Position numbers and translations under genes: made by a program
NCBI RefSeq assembly: GCF_004193775.1
Contig: NC_041008.1
Span: forward strand, 5,224,731-5,288,730
DNA from: Glycine soja
Lineage: Eukaryota; Streptophyta; Magnoliopsida; Fabales; Fabaceae
Length of the DNA stretch: 64,000 nt
Direction of reading: 5' to 3'
The notes under the pieces: generated by a model
Database searches by the model: none
Told to the model about the DNA's origin: nothing
The model's input: the letters and a program-made list of their open reading frames with translations, nothing else
Part shown: positions 48,965 to 59,615 of the stretch, one piece after another
Numbering within the stretch: the first letter of the stretch is position 1
How the letters are laid out: each line of letters opens with the position of its first letter

Positions 48965-51865
48965 ATGGTGACACCGCCAAGGTCCCCTCCGCAGTCAGAT
49001 GGTAATTCGGAGCCACAACCTAAGAAGACACGACAAAGCACACGTCTTAGAAGGTTGACTTTAAGAAGTTTAGATCAGCCTAGACCAATAGTTAATGTGG
49101 ATCCTGCAACTGGAAGAGCATCAGGCCCAGAGAAGCAAAAGTTCCACAGTTTTTTAGGGGTTGTAGCTCGAGAAAAGATCCCCATTGTCCACAGCAATTG
49201 GAAAAATGTGCCAGAAACTCTTAAGGACATGGTATGGGGGGACATTTTGGTAAGTCACATTAACAATTTGATGTATTCAAACATTGAGTTTATTTTCAAA
49301 AAAATGTTTACATGCACTAAAATTGACATGATGAATATGTAATGCAGGCTAAATTTGATATCCCAGAAGCTGAAAAGGCCAAGAAAAAAGTAATGTCCAC
49401 GGTGGGCACTAGATGGAGGCAATTTAAGTCTTCGCTAACCACTAAATTTGTCTATGCTGACACACAAGCCGGACAGGAAGAAAATCCTTCAGCAAAATAT
49501 GGTATGGATAAACAAACTTGGGACGAATTTGTTGCAAGTCGCAAGACCCCGGATTGGCAGGTAACATGTTTGTTCAATTTAGTTTAAATTTCTTTAGAAA
49601 TGTACATTTTTAACAATTAAATAAATGCAAATAATATATTGTCAATGACAGGAAATTCGGAAAAAGGCAAAGGAGAGTCAAAAATACAATGACTGCCCCC
49701 ACGTACTGTCTCGTGGGGGTTATGACTTGCTTGAGAAAAAAATGTTAGATGAGAAAACAAAGCAAAGACAACAGCAGGCACTTTTGACTGAGAATCCATT
49801 GTCTGATCTGGAGGAGCCGCCATCTCCCATTAAAAGGCACGTGAAGTGGAAAATGGCTAGAACCAAACGATATGGCCAGATGACATCAAAGGCAGCAAAA
49901 GAAATTTCGGATAGAATTGTGAGTTGCAGCATGATTATAATCAATTTGGAACTAATTTTTGTTTGCTTTATAATTACTACCTCATTAACTCTTTCAATAT
50001 GTTGTGCTTGTTTTAGGACTCGTTAGAAGAGCAGACGACACAGGGTAGTTTTGTTCCCCATGGTCGGGATGACATCTTGAATACGGCCATTGGCAAACCG
50101 GAACATCCAGGTCGAGTTCGTGCAGCGGGATCTGGTATGACCCTTACTCAATTTTATGGTAGGGCAACACGTACGTCGAGTAGTTCCTCAGCAACACTAA
50201 TGCAACAACAGTGGGCTGACATTATTGGAAACATAAAGGAACAAGTAAGGAATGAATATGAAGAACAACACAAGAGGAGTCTGGAGGAATTTAAGAAGGA
50301 GTTGTCCAGTCAGATCTTCATTCAATTGAGTCAGATGGGATCACAATACTCTCCCCTTATTGAGGTGGATTTACAGGCATTGGCTGCACGTCTTAGCACT
50401 AAAGGAAGTAATGTAGAAACTGCTGATGTTGACCCATCAGGCGACAAAAATGTGAGCTTAAAACCCACTATGGGGTTATACGTGCAACGGCAAAATACTA
50501 CAGTGTTGGTGGCCTTGGGGAAAATATGTGAGGGTGGATCAGCCATTCACAATGTCACTTATGCTGATGATGTTGTGAGGGTGAGTGTTGACAAAGTTAT
50601 AGAAGGTGATGCCGAAGTGCCCTTCCCGACATCAGAGATTCAATATGTCAAGCAGGCTCTTCAAACATTCATTGCATGGCCAACAAATCTTGTGAAAAAA
50701 GTGTCACATGAGGTAAATTTGGTGTTATTATATTTGCTGCATGACATGTTTACATGAATATATGTTAGTTTATGAAATTATGTAAATTGTTGTTTTCATT
50801 ACACAATTAGGAGTCCGATACTAGTCCAAAGAAACTTCCTGAAACAGATGAAAGAGGGACGAATGATTTTGACCATGATCCGTTGCGTCAACTGATTAAG
50901 AGCCTATATTTCATGTACGACACACCTGTTGAGTTGAAGTGGGATGGCAGCAAATTTGGGCTTTCAAATGTTGATGCTTCATTCTTCTTGACATTCTCTG
51001 ATGTAAATGAAATAGTAGCTGGATACAAATGTTTGAACATATCTATACTACAGTTATGGATGTTGTAAGTAAATTTAATATGATTCATTGATAAGTAGTA
51101 TTTTGTATGCTATGCATCAGTATCAATTTTTATGTATAATTTATCAAAGCAGGTTTTTGGATGAGTGGAGCTCTACTTTGGGTCATGCTTCCGTGTATGG
51201 ATTCCTTGAGCCACAATCGATACACAATGCAAAGGATCGACGTGCTGAATGTGAGCATTACTTACAAGCATGGCTCAAGGAATCGCAACGAGAGGTGTAC
51301 CTAGGAGCTTACTTAAATCAGTAAGTACTATTAATTCAAATGGTTATAAATAATGTTGAAGTTCTACGTACCTAATACTTGTTTCTTGTAGGGGCCATTG
51401 GCAACTGGTAGTACTGTGTCCTGCGACCAATGTTGTTGCATGGTTTTGTTCGTTACGTAAGAAGCCTGATACTCATATCAAAACTGCAATTAACAAGTAA
51501 AGTTTTGTATTGTCCCTCATATCATGCAGTGTAATATTTTGTGTCAACCATTTGTTATCGTCGTATAGATGTTGATCATGCTATTATTATAAGCAGTGCA
51601 ATGAAGTCAGCAAACACAACCGCGGATGGTACAAATAATCCAGCAACTCCTAAGTGGGTTGAAGTCAAGGTTAGTGATGCAATTAATCATTATTTTCCAG
51701 TATTGATCTTCAAATGATAACCTCAATACAATTGTTAGATCGAATTATTATTTATATTGAATGTAGAGCCATGTACAAAGCGGAGGGTATGAGTGTGGCT
51801 ACTACGTGATGCATTGGATGTGGAACATCGTCGGTGGGGGTTTAAAGAATTCTTTGTTGAACTAG
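48965..51865 (+). CDS. Transposon protein: plant transposase_24 region joined to a Ulp1-like C48 peptidase domain
   Basis: Seen: nine exons, 48965..49249, 49348..49560, 49652..49918, 50017..50712, 50811..51064, 51153..51320, 51392..51496, 51597..51669 and 51767..51865, join in phase to 719 residues. Start [12 protein letters not shown]. The N-terminal part has the En/Spm-type plant transposase pattern ([39 protein letters not shown]). A charged linker [18 protein letters not shown] may be coiled. The C-terminal part has the C48 pattern: [10 protein letters not shown] (His), [12 protein letters not shown], and [18 protein letters not shown] (Cys). The Asp expected after the His strand is Cys in WFCSL, so peptidase activity is uncertain. 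Exon 8 has two usable acceptors three bases apart (AAG/CAG). Family knowledge: Ulp1-type peptidases cut SUMO, and plant CACTA and MULE elements often carry Ulp1-like genes. No lesion seen. Confidence 0.85.
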
Positions 51866-52002
51866 TAATTTAATTTATTGATTTGATCCTCTGTTGTAAC
51901 TTTTAATAAAATGTTAGTCTTATTATGATATGTATGTTTTGCTGTTTTGATTTCGGACATAAGGATGAACTATGGAATATGAGGACCTTACTTTCTTTGT
52001 AG
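51866..52002. other. 3' end of the Ulp1-type gene and junction with captured WD40 DNA
   Basis: 137 bases. The junction between transposon gene and captured sequence must lie here; no repeat or microhomology is obvious by eye. Confidence 0.5.
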
Positions 52003-53683
52003 GGCTGGTTCTAACTATATTGACAACCTGGGTTTTGCTTCACTTACTGTGTGGAACATGAAGACATGGAAAGCCATGGTATGTTCTTCTTTGTATAAAA
52101 TGTTTTATGTTTATGTTGTTTATGGCTATTTTTAATTTTGGATTTCATAAAGACAGTCCTTCCTCTTGGAGAAGATCCACCAGCAATTACTTCTCTATGC
52201 TTTAATCACAATGGAAAGATTTTGGCAGCTTCTGCCGTTGATGGAATGATTCACATGTTTGGTATCCTTAATTTTGTTCATTTGATTGTTTCCTTGGTTT
52301 GATATACTTAGTGATTAATATGTGAAGTAAAATATAATGTAATTTTGTTGCTGTTAAACATATTTCCAATATAATTTGATTTGATTGTCATATTTCCATA
52401 TTTCTATTGTTATTTGATTTCTTTCTAATTTCTCTTAATTCTTTAGTTTCTAATTATTTATCAATAATATCCATCACACTTAAATCCCCACAATTTCAAC
52501 AATTGGTTGCATTTATTAAGTTATATCTTCCCTTGCTGGAGTTGCCAATTTGCTGGGATTTCTTGTTCAGTGAAATAAAATGGTGCATTTCTTTTAAAGA
52601 TAAATGTATTTAGAATGTTCTAGCAGTGGCCACATGATTTGACAATCATGTCATCCTTAACTAGTCGAAGACATGTCTGCTGGTCTACAAATCACTGGCT
52701 GGCCTGCACATGATTCTTCCATCAGTTCAATTCTGTTTGGACCAGATGAGACTAGCATTTTTAGCCTGGGCTCTGATGGGAAGGCAAGTATTATAAATTT
52801 AATGTTATTCCAGCTTGTGAAATGGGTTGTACATTTATATTAATTTATTCTTTGTTGTCAGATTTTTGAGTGGAGTTTGCAAAATCAAGGTCAAATCCTG
52901 TGGTCGAGAGACTCTAGTAGGTATATTTCTAGTTTGACACCTTACACTTAGATGTACACTGTTTCTTTTTTCTTTTGTGCGGCTCAAAATAGTTTTTATT
53001 AGCCAAATGCAGGAAAATTTGATGCATGAAATAGAGGATTGTCATATCAGACTCAAGAAGTAAACAGACTTCATTATTTATGAATAAATTATAGAAATAA
53101 TCTGGTTTTTTTAGGCCAGATTTTAGTACAAACTTCAACAAAGACAGGGTTTCTCCCTAACAAGGAATTTCCTCTTTCAAAATACCAGAAATTCCAATCA
53201 AGCATCTTAATTGCCTTCTACAAATTAGTCACACAACCTATATATAACTATCATGCAACATATAAATGCCTAATCCTAGATAACTTCCTAATACAGAATT
53301 ATAACATCCTAATTACAATTTGGGCTTTGGGTCTAACAACTCAATAATATAAAATTGGTTTGGAAGGTTAGGATTGTCCGAGTCTTATAATGACTATATT
53401 GGCCATATTTTTTTTAGTCGATGTGGGGTCCCAATATTATAAGTGTAAATATTTTATTTAGAGTATTTGGCTTGCTTTCTAAAGCATTTTTATCCCGGTT
53501 CCTCCTATCCTTGGTTTTATACTTGTTTGAAGAAATAATTCACAGCATGACCTTTTTTTTTCCTTCCATAGGTTCTGTTACCCCCTCAATGATTCAAAAT
53601 ATTGCAGACATGAGATGGCATTAGATGCAAATGGGAGGAGACTCTTGGTAACATCCAGTTCATTTAGAGCACCCATATACCAG
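52003..53683 (+). pseudogene. Captured five-exon fragment of a WD40-repeat protein gene
   Basis: Seen: exons 52003..52078 (NLGFASLTVWNMKTWKAM), 52153..52261 (PAITSLCFNHNGKILAASA), 52671..52783 (WPAHDSSISSILFGPDETS), 52862..52920 (IFEWSLQNQGQILWSRDSS) and 53572..53683 (MALDANGRRLLVTSSSFRAP) are all open and phase-compatible. Introns are GT-AG except one GC-AG (AAG/GCAAGT at 52784). The pattern (hydrophobic strand, DG or GxDG turn, W/F-W end) is that of about two and a half WD40 blades. No start codon context or complete propeller is present. It lies inside the CACTA ends with genomic introns retained, so it was captured as DNA and did not come from mRNA. The parent gene is a plant WD40 protein I cannot name with certainty. 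Confidence 0.85.
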
Positions 53684-54876
53684 GTTAATGATTCGTGGTG
53701 AATTGTGATTAGACCATTGCCTTTAGGGATTATAATTATATAATTATCCATACATTGGTTTGACTTGTTACACCCAGTAAATTTTGGCTTTGAATATATC
53801 CGGTTATCTTGTTAGTTATCTGGAATTGTTGTGTCTGGTTGTCTTGTGTCAGTTTCATGGTCAAATATAAAATAAAAAATGCTATAGCATTGTTGTTTCC
53901 TTTAGCTTAAGCATGTGGCAGCCCTCCTTGAATTACAGTCCTAGCTTCTCTGTAGGAGACTCCTCACTATACACAGAGCCTTGGTTGAAACCAGGGTTAT
54001 CCTATCTTGTTGAAACATCTAGTGTCAAGGATTAACGCTTAAACCTTGAAGTTTATAACTAGAATGGTAATTTTCTTATAATTCCCCCCTCAGTGCTTAA
54101 ACCTATTGCTGAAATTTATTTTAGTTATCAGACTGGGACAATAAGGATTGAATTCTTGATCACTAGGTCATGGAGATCTCATGCAGTCATACCATGTTAA
54201 GTACTAACTTTTAAAGTCTTACAATTTTTAAGTAGGCCCATGAGTATTTTTGATATCTTGCAATTTTGTCCAACTAGTTAAAATGGGCCATGGCTCATGT
54301 TTTGTTCTATATCTAATTAAACATTCCAGAAAATTTCAACCTGGAGACTCCTGGTCCCTAGGCCGTATCTTATGAAATGCCTTAACCTAATATAAGGCCA
54401 AACAAGTATATCTTGAAGACTCAAAGATCTCGACAAAAGGTTAGAAAATCTAGCTTGCCTTAATCCATTTATTATTAAGCCACTATTACAATATAATATT
54501 GGATTAATAGAAGAATTTTTTTTATTGAGTACACAAAATTACAATACTATAATTTTTTTGTATGTTTCTCTATAATTTTCAAAATAATATATTTTTTTAG
54601 TTTCTTAATTAATACATGTTAACAAGACTCATTTGTAAAAAAAGAAGTAAAGTAAAATAGAGTGATATTTTATAATTACTTTTATAAAAATAAAATAAAA
54701 ACTTAACTTCACAAACTGAAAACTATTTCTCAATGGAATGTTTTCTGAAACAATGATTTTCTTTTTTTCCTTTTGTAATATAGAAAACGGTATTGTTATT
54801 TTGCCCAGCAAAAGTTCAATTGAATGTAGTGCAAAGCAACTAAAAAACACATTTCCATCCAAACTCTAATCTGCAG
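53684..54876. other. CACTA interior, AT-rich; probable intron or filler
   Basis: No gene recognised. The short minus frame 54629-54862 is low complexity. Confidence 0.45.
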
Positions 54877-56096
54877 CAGCCAATATCAGCTGGAGGACTA
54901 AAGTCCAGCGGCTTGACAAGCAAACAAACAGAAGGCAAGTCTTGCTTAAGTTTGCTTTCTTCCATGACTCCGTCTTAAATGTCTGCCATTCATTTCTTGG
55001 ATTGCGTCCATGACTACAATCTGTTCGAACTATTTCCTCAACCAAATCATTTTGCTCTCCTTGTGTTTAATTTCAGCAAGATTTTGGACTTTTATGTTTT
55101 CTTCTGCTTTAATCAGAGGAACAAGGCGTGGGTTTTCCTGCACATTTAATAGGTTCATTTTTTCTCACTTAAATAAAGCATTTCTTTTCTGTGATTCGTA
55201 TTTCTTTCAGTTTCTGTTTGTGTCTCTTCTTTTGTTCACTATTTATTACATTTATTTGTTGCATTGTCTTCCTTCTTGCTTCCCATTTGCCAAGTGAGTG
55301 GAAAGGGGAAAAGAACAAGTTTTGCTTCTTATGTTTGCTTCAATTTATTTGAGTTTGAGATATTTAGGGCTACTGTAGAATCAGCTTCATATCTTCTCAA
55401 CTTCGCAATCCAAAAGTTAAAGATAGATATATAATATAGATCATATGACATAACGTAATGCATACTTAATAGAATATAAATAACCCAATGCTCACAACCT
55501 CACACATTGCTTTTAGCTGTTGATAACTTTTTATAGGGATATAGTCTTTTTATATTGTATTACGATTTAGGAGATAAATATGCATCTTATCTAAACAGTA
55601 AATGAAGTTTGCGTCTCCATTATCCTCATCAAAGAAAAGTGGGAAGTCTGCTTCCTAGATGTCAACCATAGTAGCAAAACTGTCTAAATGAGCTTAAGTG
55701 CTATCGTTTGAAGGCCAAGAAAAAGATGAATTCCCCAAATCCAGAAGTTAGAATTAGATATAAGCTTGAAAAGGTTGGATTTCATTGCGACTGTAATTTT
55801 TAGTTTAAAGTTTTGTTTCCTGTAGCTGTTGTACCTTGCTTCTTCAATGTTGTTGATAATTTACTTTTATGATTTTATGATCTATGTTTTATGACATCCT
55901 CCAGTTTTCTAGCAAGTAACAATGGTATGAGCATTGTCCTGGTATTCACTAAATTAATGTGGCTCCCCCTTTCTTTGTTAATGACATGGTACGAAATTCT
56001 CTATGACTATGTGGTCTAGAGATCAAAGCATTGAGGTGTGAACTTGAAGATGAGTGTCAGAAGCTGGAAGAGGAGTTGCATCTTCAAAAATCCAAA
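54877..56096 (+). pseudogene. Two further captured exons, the second a coiled coil
   Basis: Seen: a candidate exon 54877..54934 (PISAGGLKSSGLTSKQTE, after CTGCAG, donor AAG/GCAAGT) ends with one spare base. The candidate 56020..56096 (after TCTAG, donor AAA/GTATGG) needs exactly that base to begin GAG and reads IKALRCELEDECQKLEEELH, a heptad-like coiled coil. The WD40 exon ending at 53683 also finishes in phase 0, so all seven exons could belong to one parent gene. Joining is inferred from splice motifs and phase; a two-gene origin is possible. Confidence 0.6.
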
Positions 56097-56414
56097 GTAT
56101 GGAATACCCTGATATGATAAATTAATTTCAATCTATTTGTTTGTGTCTGTCTTCAAATGGATGCCATATTTGCTAATTTTCATGTTGGGATACCTTTGGT
56201 AGTTTGGTTTGATAGGATATTCCATTATTTCAGAGCTTCCTAATTTTGTCTGGTGATGGTGTGTTTTTACAAATGCTAAAATTAAGATAGACTCCATGCT
56301 ATTACTTACTAGTAACTGTTTCCTGGAATTCTATAATTTGTTGTCTCAGACTCTCAGTCATAGCCTCTGCCAGGGAATAAATACCTTGAATTCAAATGTC
56401 AAATCAGACACTGC
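56097..56414. other. CACTA interior before the repeat array
   Basis: No gene recognised. The long open frame that crosses the array opens here at 56296. Confidence 0.45.
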
Positions 56415-57046
56415 ATTCAAAGGCGGTTATTACATAATAACCGTCTTTGAATGTTACATCTGGTCGACATTCAAAGACGGTTATTATGTAATAACCGCCT
56501 TTGAATGTTACATCTCCTCGAGATTCAAAGACGGTTATTACATAATAACCGTCTTTGAATATGTAACATTCAAAGGCGGTTATTACATAATAACTGTCTT
56601 TGAATCTCGAGGAGATGTAACATTCAAAGGCGGTTATTACATAATAACCGTCTTTGAATGTCGACCAGACGTAACATTCAAAGGCGGTTATTACATAATA
56701 ACTGTCTTTGAATGTCGACCAGACGTAACATTCAAAGGCGGTTATTACATAATAACCGTCTTTGAATGTCGACCAGACGTAACATTCAAAGACGGTTATT
56801 ATGTAATAACTGTCTTTGAATGTCGACCAGACGTAACATTCAAAGACGGTTATTATGTAATAACTGTCTTTGAATGTCGACCAGATGTAACATTCAAAGG
56901 CGGTTATTACATAATAACCGTCTTTGAATCTCGAGGAGATGTAACATTCAAAGGCGGTTATTATGTAATAACCGTCTTTGAATGTCGACCAGACGTAACA
57001 TTCAAAGGCGGTTATTATGTAATAACCGTCTTTGAAAATTTTTCAC
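56415..57046. repeat. Array of twelve palindromic 54-bp units (right subterminal repeats)
   Basis: Seen: units begin at 56415, 56469, 56523, 56568, 56622, 56676, 56730, 56784, 56838, 56892, 56946 and 57000. Spacing is 54 bases, except 45 between units three and four. Each unit is a 38-base near-perfect palindrome (arms ATTCAAAGACGGTTATTA / TAATAACCGTCTTTGAAT) plus a 16-base spacer of two types, GTCGACCAGACGTAAC or CTCGAGGAGATGTAAC. Spacers left of 56568 are the reverse complements of those on the right. Because 54 and 45 are multiples of three, a 279-codon frame (56296-57135) stays open as an 18-residue repeat (VTFKGGYYIITVFECRPD); I treat it as a by-product and do not call it a gene. Confidence 0.96.
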
Positions 57047-57178
57047 TTTCAAAGACGGTTGTTATAATAACCGTCATAAAAAGTAATTGCGTTTCAACGA
57101 CGTTATATACAACGACGGTTTACAACCATCGTTAAAAGCACTTATTAACCGTCGTAAAAAGCCATTTTTCTAGTTGTG
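57047..57178. repeat. Right terminal region of the CACTA element
   Basis: A degenerate thirteenth hairpin (TCAAAGACGGTTGTTATAAT...) is followed by ACGACGG and CCGTCGT motifs in both orientations and the terminus CTAGTTGTG. Confidence 0.85.
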
Positions 57179-57181
57179 AAA

Positions 57182-58239
57182 GTACCATGGTTGAATATTT
57201 CATACCCTTTTCAAAACAAATGTTAAAAAACTTAGTAAACATTTTACAATTATTTCGGAGTATTAGACTTTGATGAAAGAGATATGGGCTTATCATTTTT
57301 TACCTATCATTTGGTTTAAGCTTCACACATCTAATGCTTTTTGATAAGTTCCTTATCTATGTTTGAAAAAATTGGCCTTTACCATGGTTTTGATAAGAAA
57401 AATAAATTTAAAACCAAGGCTACGTAGGATTTGGGTATGTACTATATATATTTTGAAACACCAATGCTAGCGATCAACATTTGAATTTTGTACTATATGG
57501 TCATTTTTTTAATTGTTAAATAGTATGCTATGAAAAGTTTTGTTCACATAGGAAGCAAAACGCCCAACCGACCAGGACACATTGTGCATTATGCGAAAAA
57601 AAACAAGTGTTTCCAATTAATTCTGCGCATATTTTTGTCATTGTTTGAATAATAAGAGTTGGAGTACATGGCATGCTTCCTATGAAGGAGACAATTCTCA
57701 ATTAAAAAAATAGTTGTATATATGGTTCAGAATATACAATTCATTTGGAACAACAAATGGCAAGGTAGATCAAGGATCAATAGTATTCTGTTTTGTAATT
57801 CAATTTTAGTCATTTATTGTGGCTAGTAAACCACTTGAGATTTGAGAATATGGGCATAAGTTGAGCATTTAGGGTATATGATCCCATAAAGGTTGCATGT
57901 CATATGCGAATACAATGGAAGAAAATCACACAAAATTAGTTAGGGTGTGTTTGCGAACCAGAAAAAAAAAAAAAACTTCTCTCGTTTCTTTAATTTTTTT
58001 TTGCCTTAAAACACATGTTTTTTTTGTTAAACGTGAGTTTTGACGTTTAATCAAACACACTTAATGTATTCATTAATCAAGTTATCCACATATTACTTAT
58101 TTTGATATTCCAGTCTTCAAATATCGGTCTTTATATTATTTATAGTTAATTGTATTTTTTTTAAAAAAAACAAAGGGTAAATTTTATTGTTCTTATAAAA
58201 GTTTGACTTTATTGTATTGTACTGAATGTTCGGCTTTAA
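57182..58239. other. Intergenic DNA right of the CACTA element
   Basis: AT-rich, no gene. It contains one member of a dispersed repeat pair (57540-57760). Confidence 0.5.
57540..57760 (+). repeat. Dispersed repeat, copy A
   Basis: Blocks TTGTGCATTATGCGAAAAAA, GTGTTTCCAA, TTTTTGTCATT and GCTTCCTATGAAGGAGA align in order with 61500-61620 (TTTGCATTATGCAACAAAAA, TTGTTTCCAA, ATTTTGTCATT, GCTACCTATGAATGAAA). Confidence 0.65.
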
Positions 58240-59615
58240 AAGCATAATAAAATAAGATATTTATTATCCTTTTAGTCATTACATTTTTCAAAAAAATTGT
58301 TTTAATTCCTTAATTTTTTATATGTTTTTAATTCTTTAACTTTTTCTTTACATGTTAACTTTTAATTTTTTTAATTTTTTTGTTATTTTTAGTCTCTTAA
58401 AAGGATTAGACTTAAATATATATGTTTTTAGTTATTTGAATCATATTTTTTTAGTACTTCAAATTTAAATTTACTTTTTTTAATCCTTTAAAATTAGAAA
58501 ATGTTTTTTTAGTCTCATAAAAGGATTAAACTTAAACATATTTTTAGTCTTTCAAATTTACATTATGTTTTTTAATCCGTTAAATTCAAATTTACTTTTT
58601 TTAATCCTTTAAACTTAAAAAATGTTTTTTTAGTACTTTGTCTTTATATCATTAGTATGTTTCAAACAAGAAATAACCAATTTCTATTTAATGACAATTT
58701 TTAACTGTGAAAATTTTAATTTTTAATTTTAATTTTAAAATATGATTTATGATAATTTAAACCGCTAAAATCATTTAAAATACAATTAAAAAATAAAAGC
58801 ACGAGAGTTTCTCATTATGCAAACCCCAAATCAATTCCCAAATCTCCTGCATGACTCATTCACCTCCTTGTCCCAACCCTCTCAGTCTCAAAATTCACAA
58901 ACACCCTAAACTCCATAGTAAATACTGATGGATCTTACTCTGATCCTGCTCTGTGTCACGGTATTTTCAGCAGCGCGTGTTGTGTTGTTATGTTTCTGGT
59001 AGTGTGTCCTGTTTGTGGGTTATTTTTTATTTTTATTTAATGTTAATATTATTTTATTGGATACTCTGATTTTTTTTTTTATGGGGCAATGGAGGAGTAG
59101 GAACTCATGCTGTTAATTCTCATTAATGTAGCAAAAAATGCTCAAGATCATAATTTTAGCTAATTGTAAAATCTGGTGTTAGTTGGATGAGAGGAGGTGG
59201 TACAAAGTTATAGTCATGTGTGCGATTGTTAGATTTGGTATGAAGGTTAAGCCTTTATGATGAACAAATAATTTTGACAACTAAAATTTTCATAAAATAA
59301 AAATTTATTATTCCTTATTTGACACATGTTAATTGGATAAAGAAAAAGGACTAAAAAAAGAGTATTTTTTAAGTTTGAAGGACAAGAAAAAATAGATTGA
59401 AATTTAAAGGACTAAAAAAAACATAATTCAATTTAAAGAATTAAAAATATATTTAAACCAAAAGATTAAAAGAAAGAAAGAATTTTTTTTTTTAAAAAAA
59501 AAATAAAGATAAAAAAGTGAAAGGACTAAAAATAAAAATAAAAGATTTAGAGGTTAAAAATAAAAAATTAAAAAAGTTTAATAACTAAAATTATGATTTA
59601 TCCTAAAATAAATAT
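58240..59615. mobile_element. Fold-back element with a signal-peptide-like insert
   Basis: The left side (58250-58640) is made of TTTTAGTC...CCTTTAA forms. The right side (59330-59615) carries their complement (AAAGGACTAAAAA), ending ATGATTTATCC against TTATTATCC on the left. The centre (about 58800-59030) is less AT-rich and reads MDLTLILLCVTVFSAARVV from an ATG at about 58928. Ends and target duplication are not certain. Confidence 0.5.

Larger units (their letters stand above)
42816..57181 (+). mobile_element. CACTA (En/Spm) transposon, 14.36 kb, with captured host exons
   Basis: Seen: the left end CACTACTACAAATATTGCC begins at 42819 and the right end ...CATTTTTCTAGTTGTG ends at 57178. 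The right end read in reverse is CACAACTAGAAAAATGGC, about 80% matched to the left over 25 bases. The 3-bp target duplication AAA lies at 42816-42818 and 57179-57181. Inside, all on the plus strand: subterminal hairpins, a UTR-like exon, a 5-phosphatase exon, TNP2 transposase, the transposase_24/Ulp1 gene, WD40 exons, a coiled-coil exon and a palindromic repeat array. Family knowledge: CACTA elements make 3-bp duplications, encode TNP2 plus a second protein, and in soybean (Tgm family) are known to carry host gene fragments. The right terminus has CACAA instead of CACTA, which may weaken mobility. Confidence 0.93.

Noticed and set aside
56415..57046. CRISPR-like array (regular repeats and spacers)
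   Set aside because: Spacers are of only two types and repeat themselves, the setting is a plant transposon end, and units are palindromic subterminal repeats.
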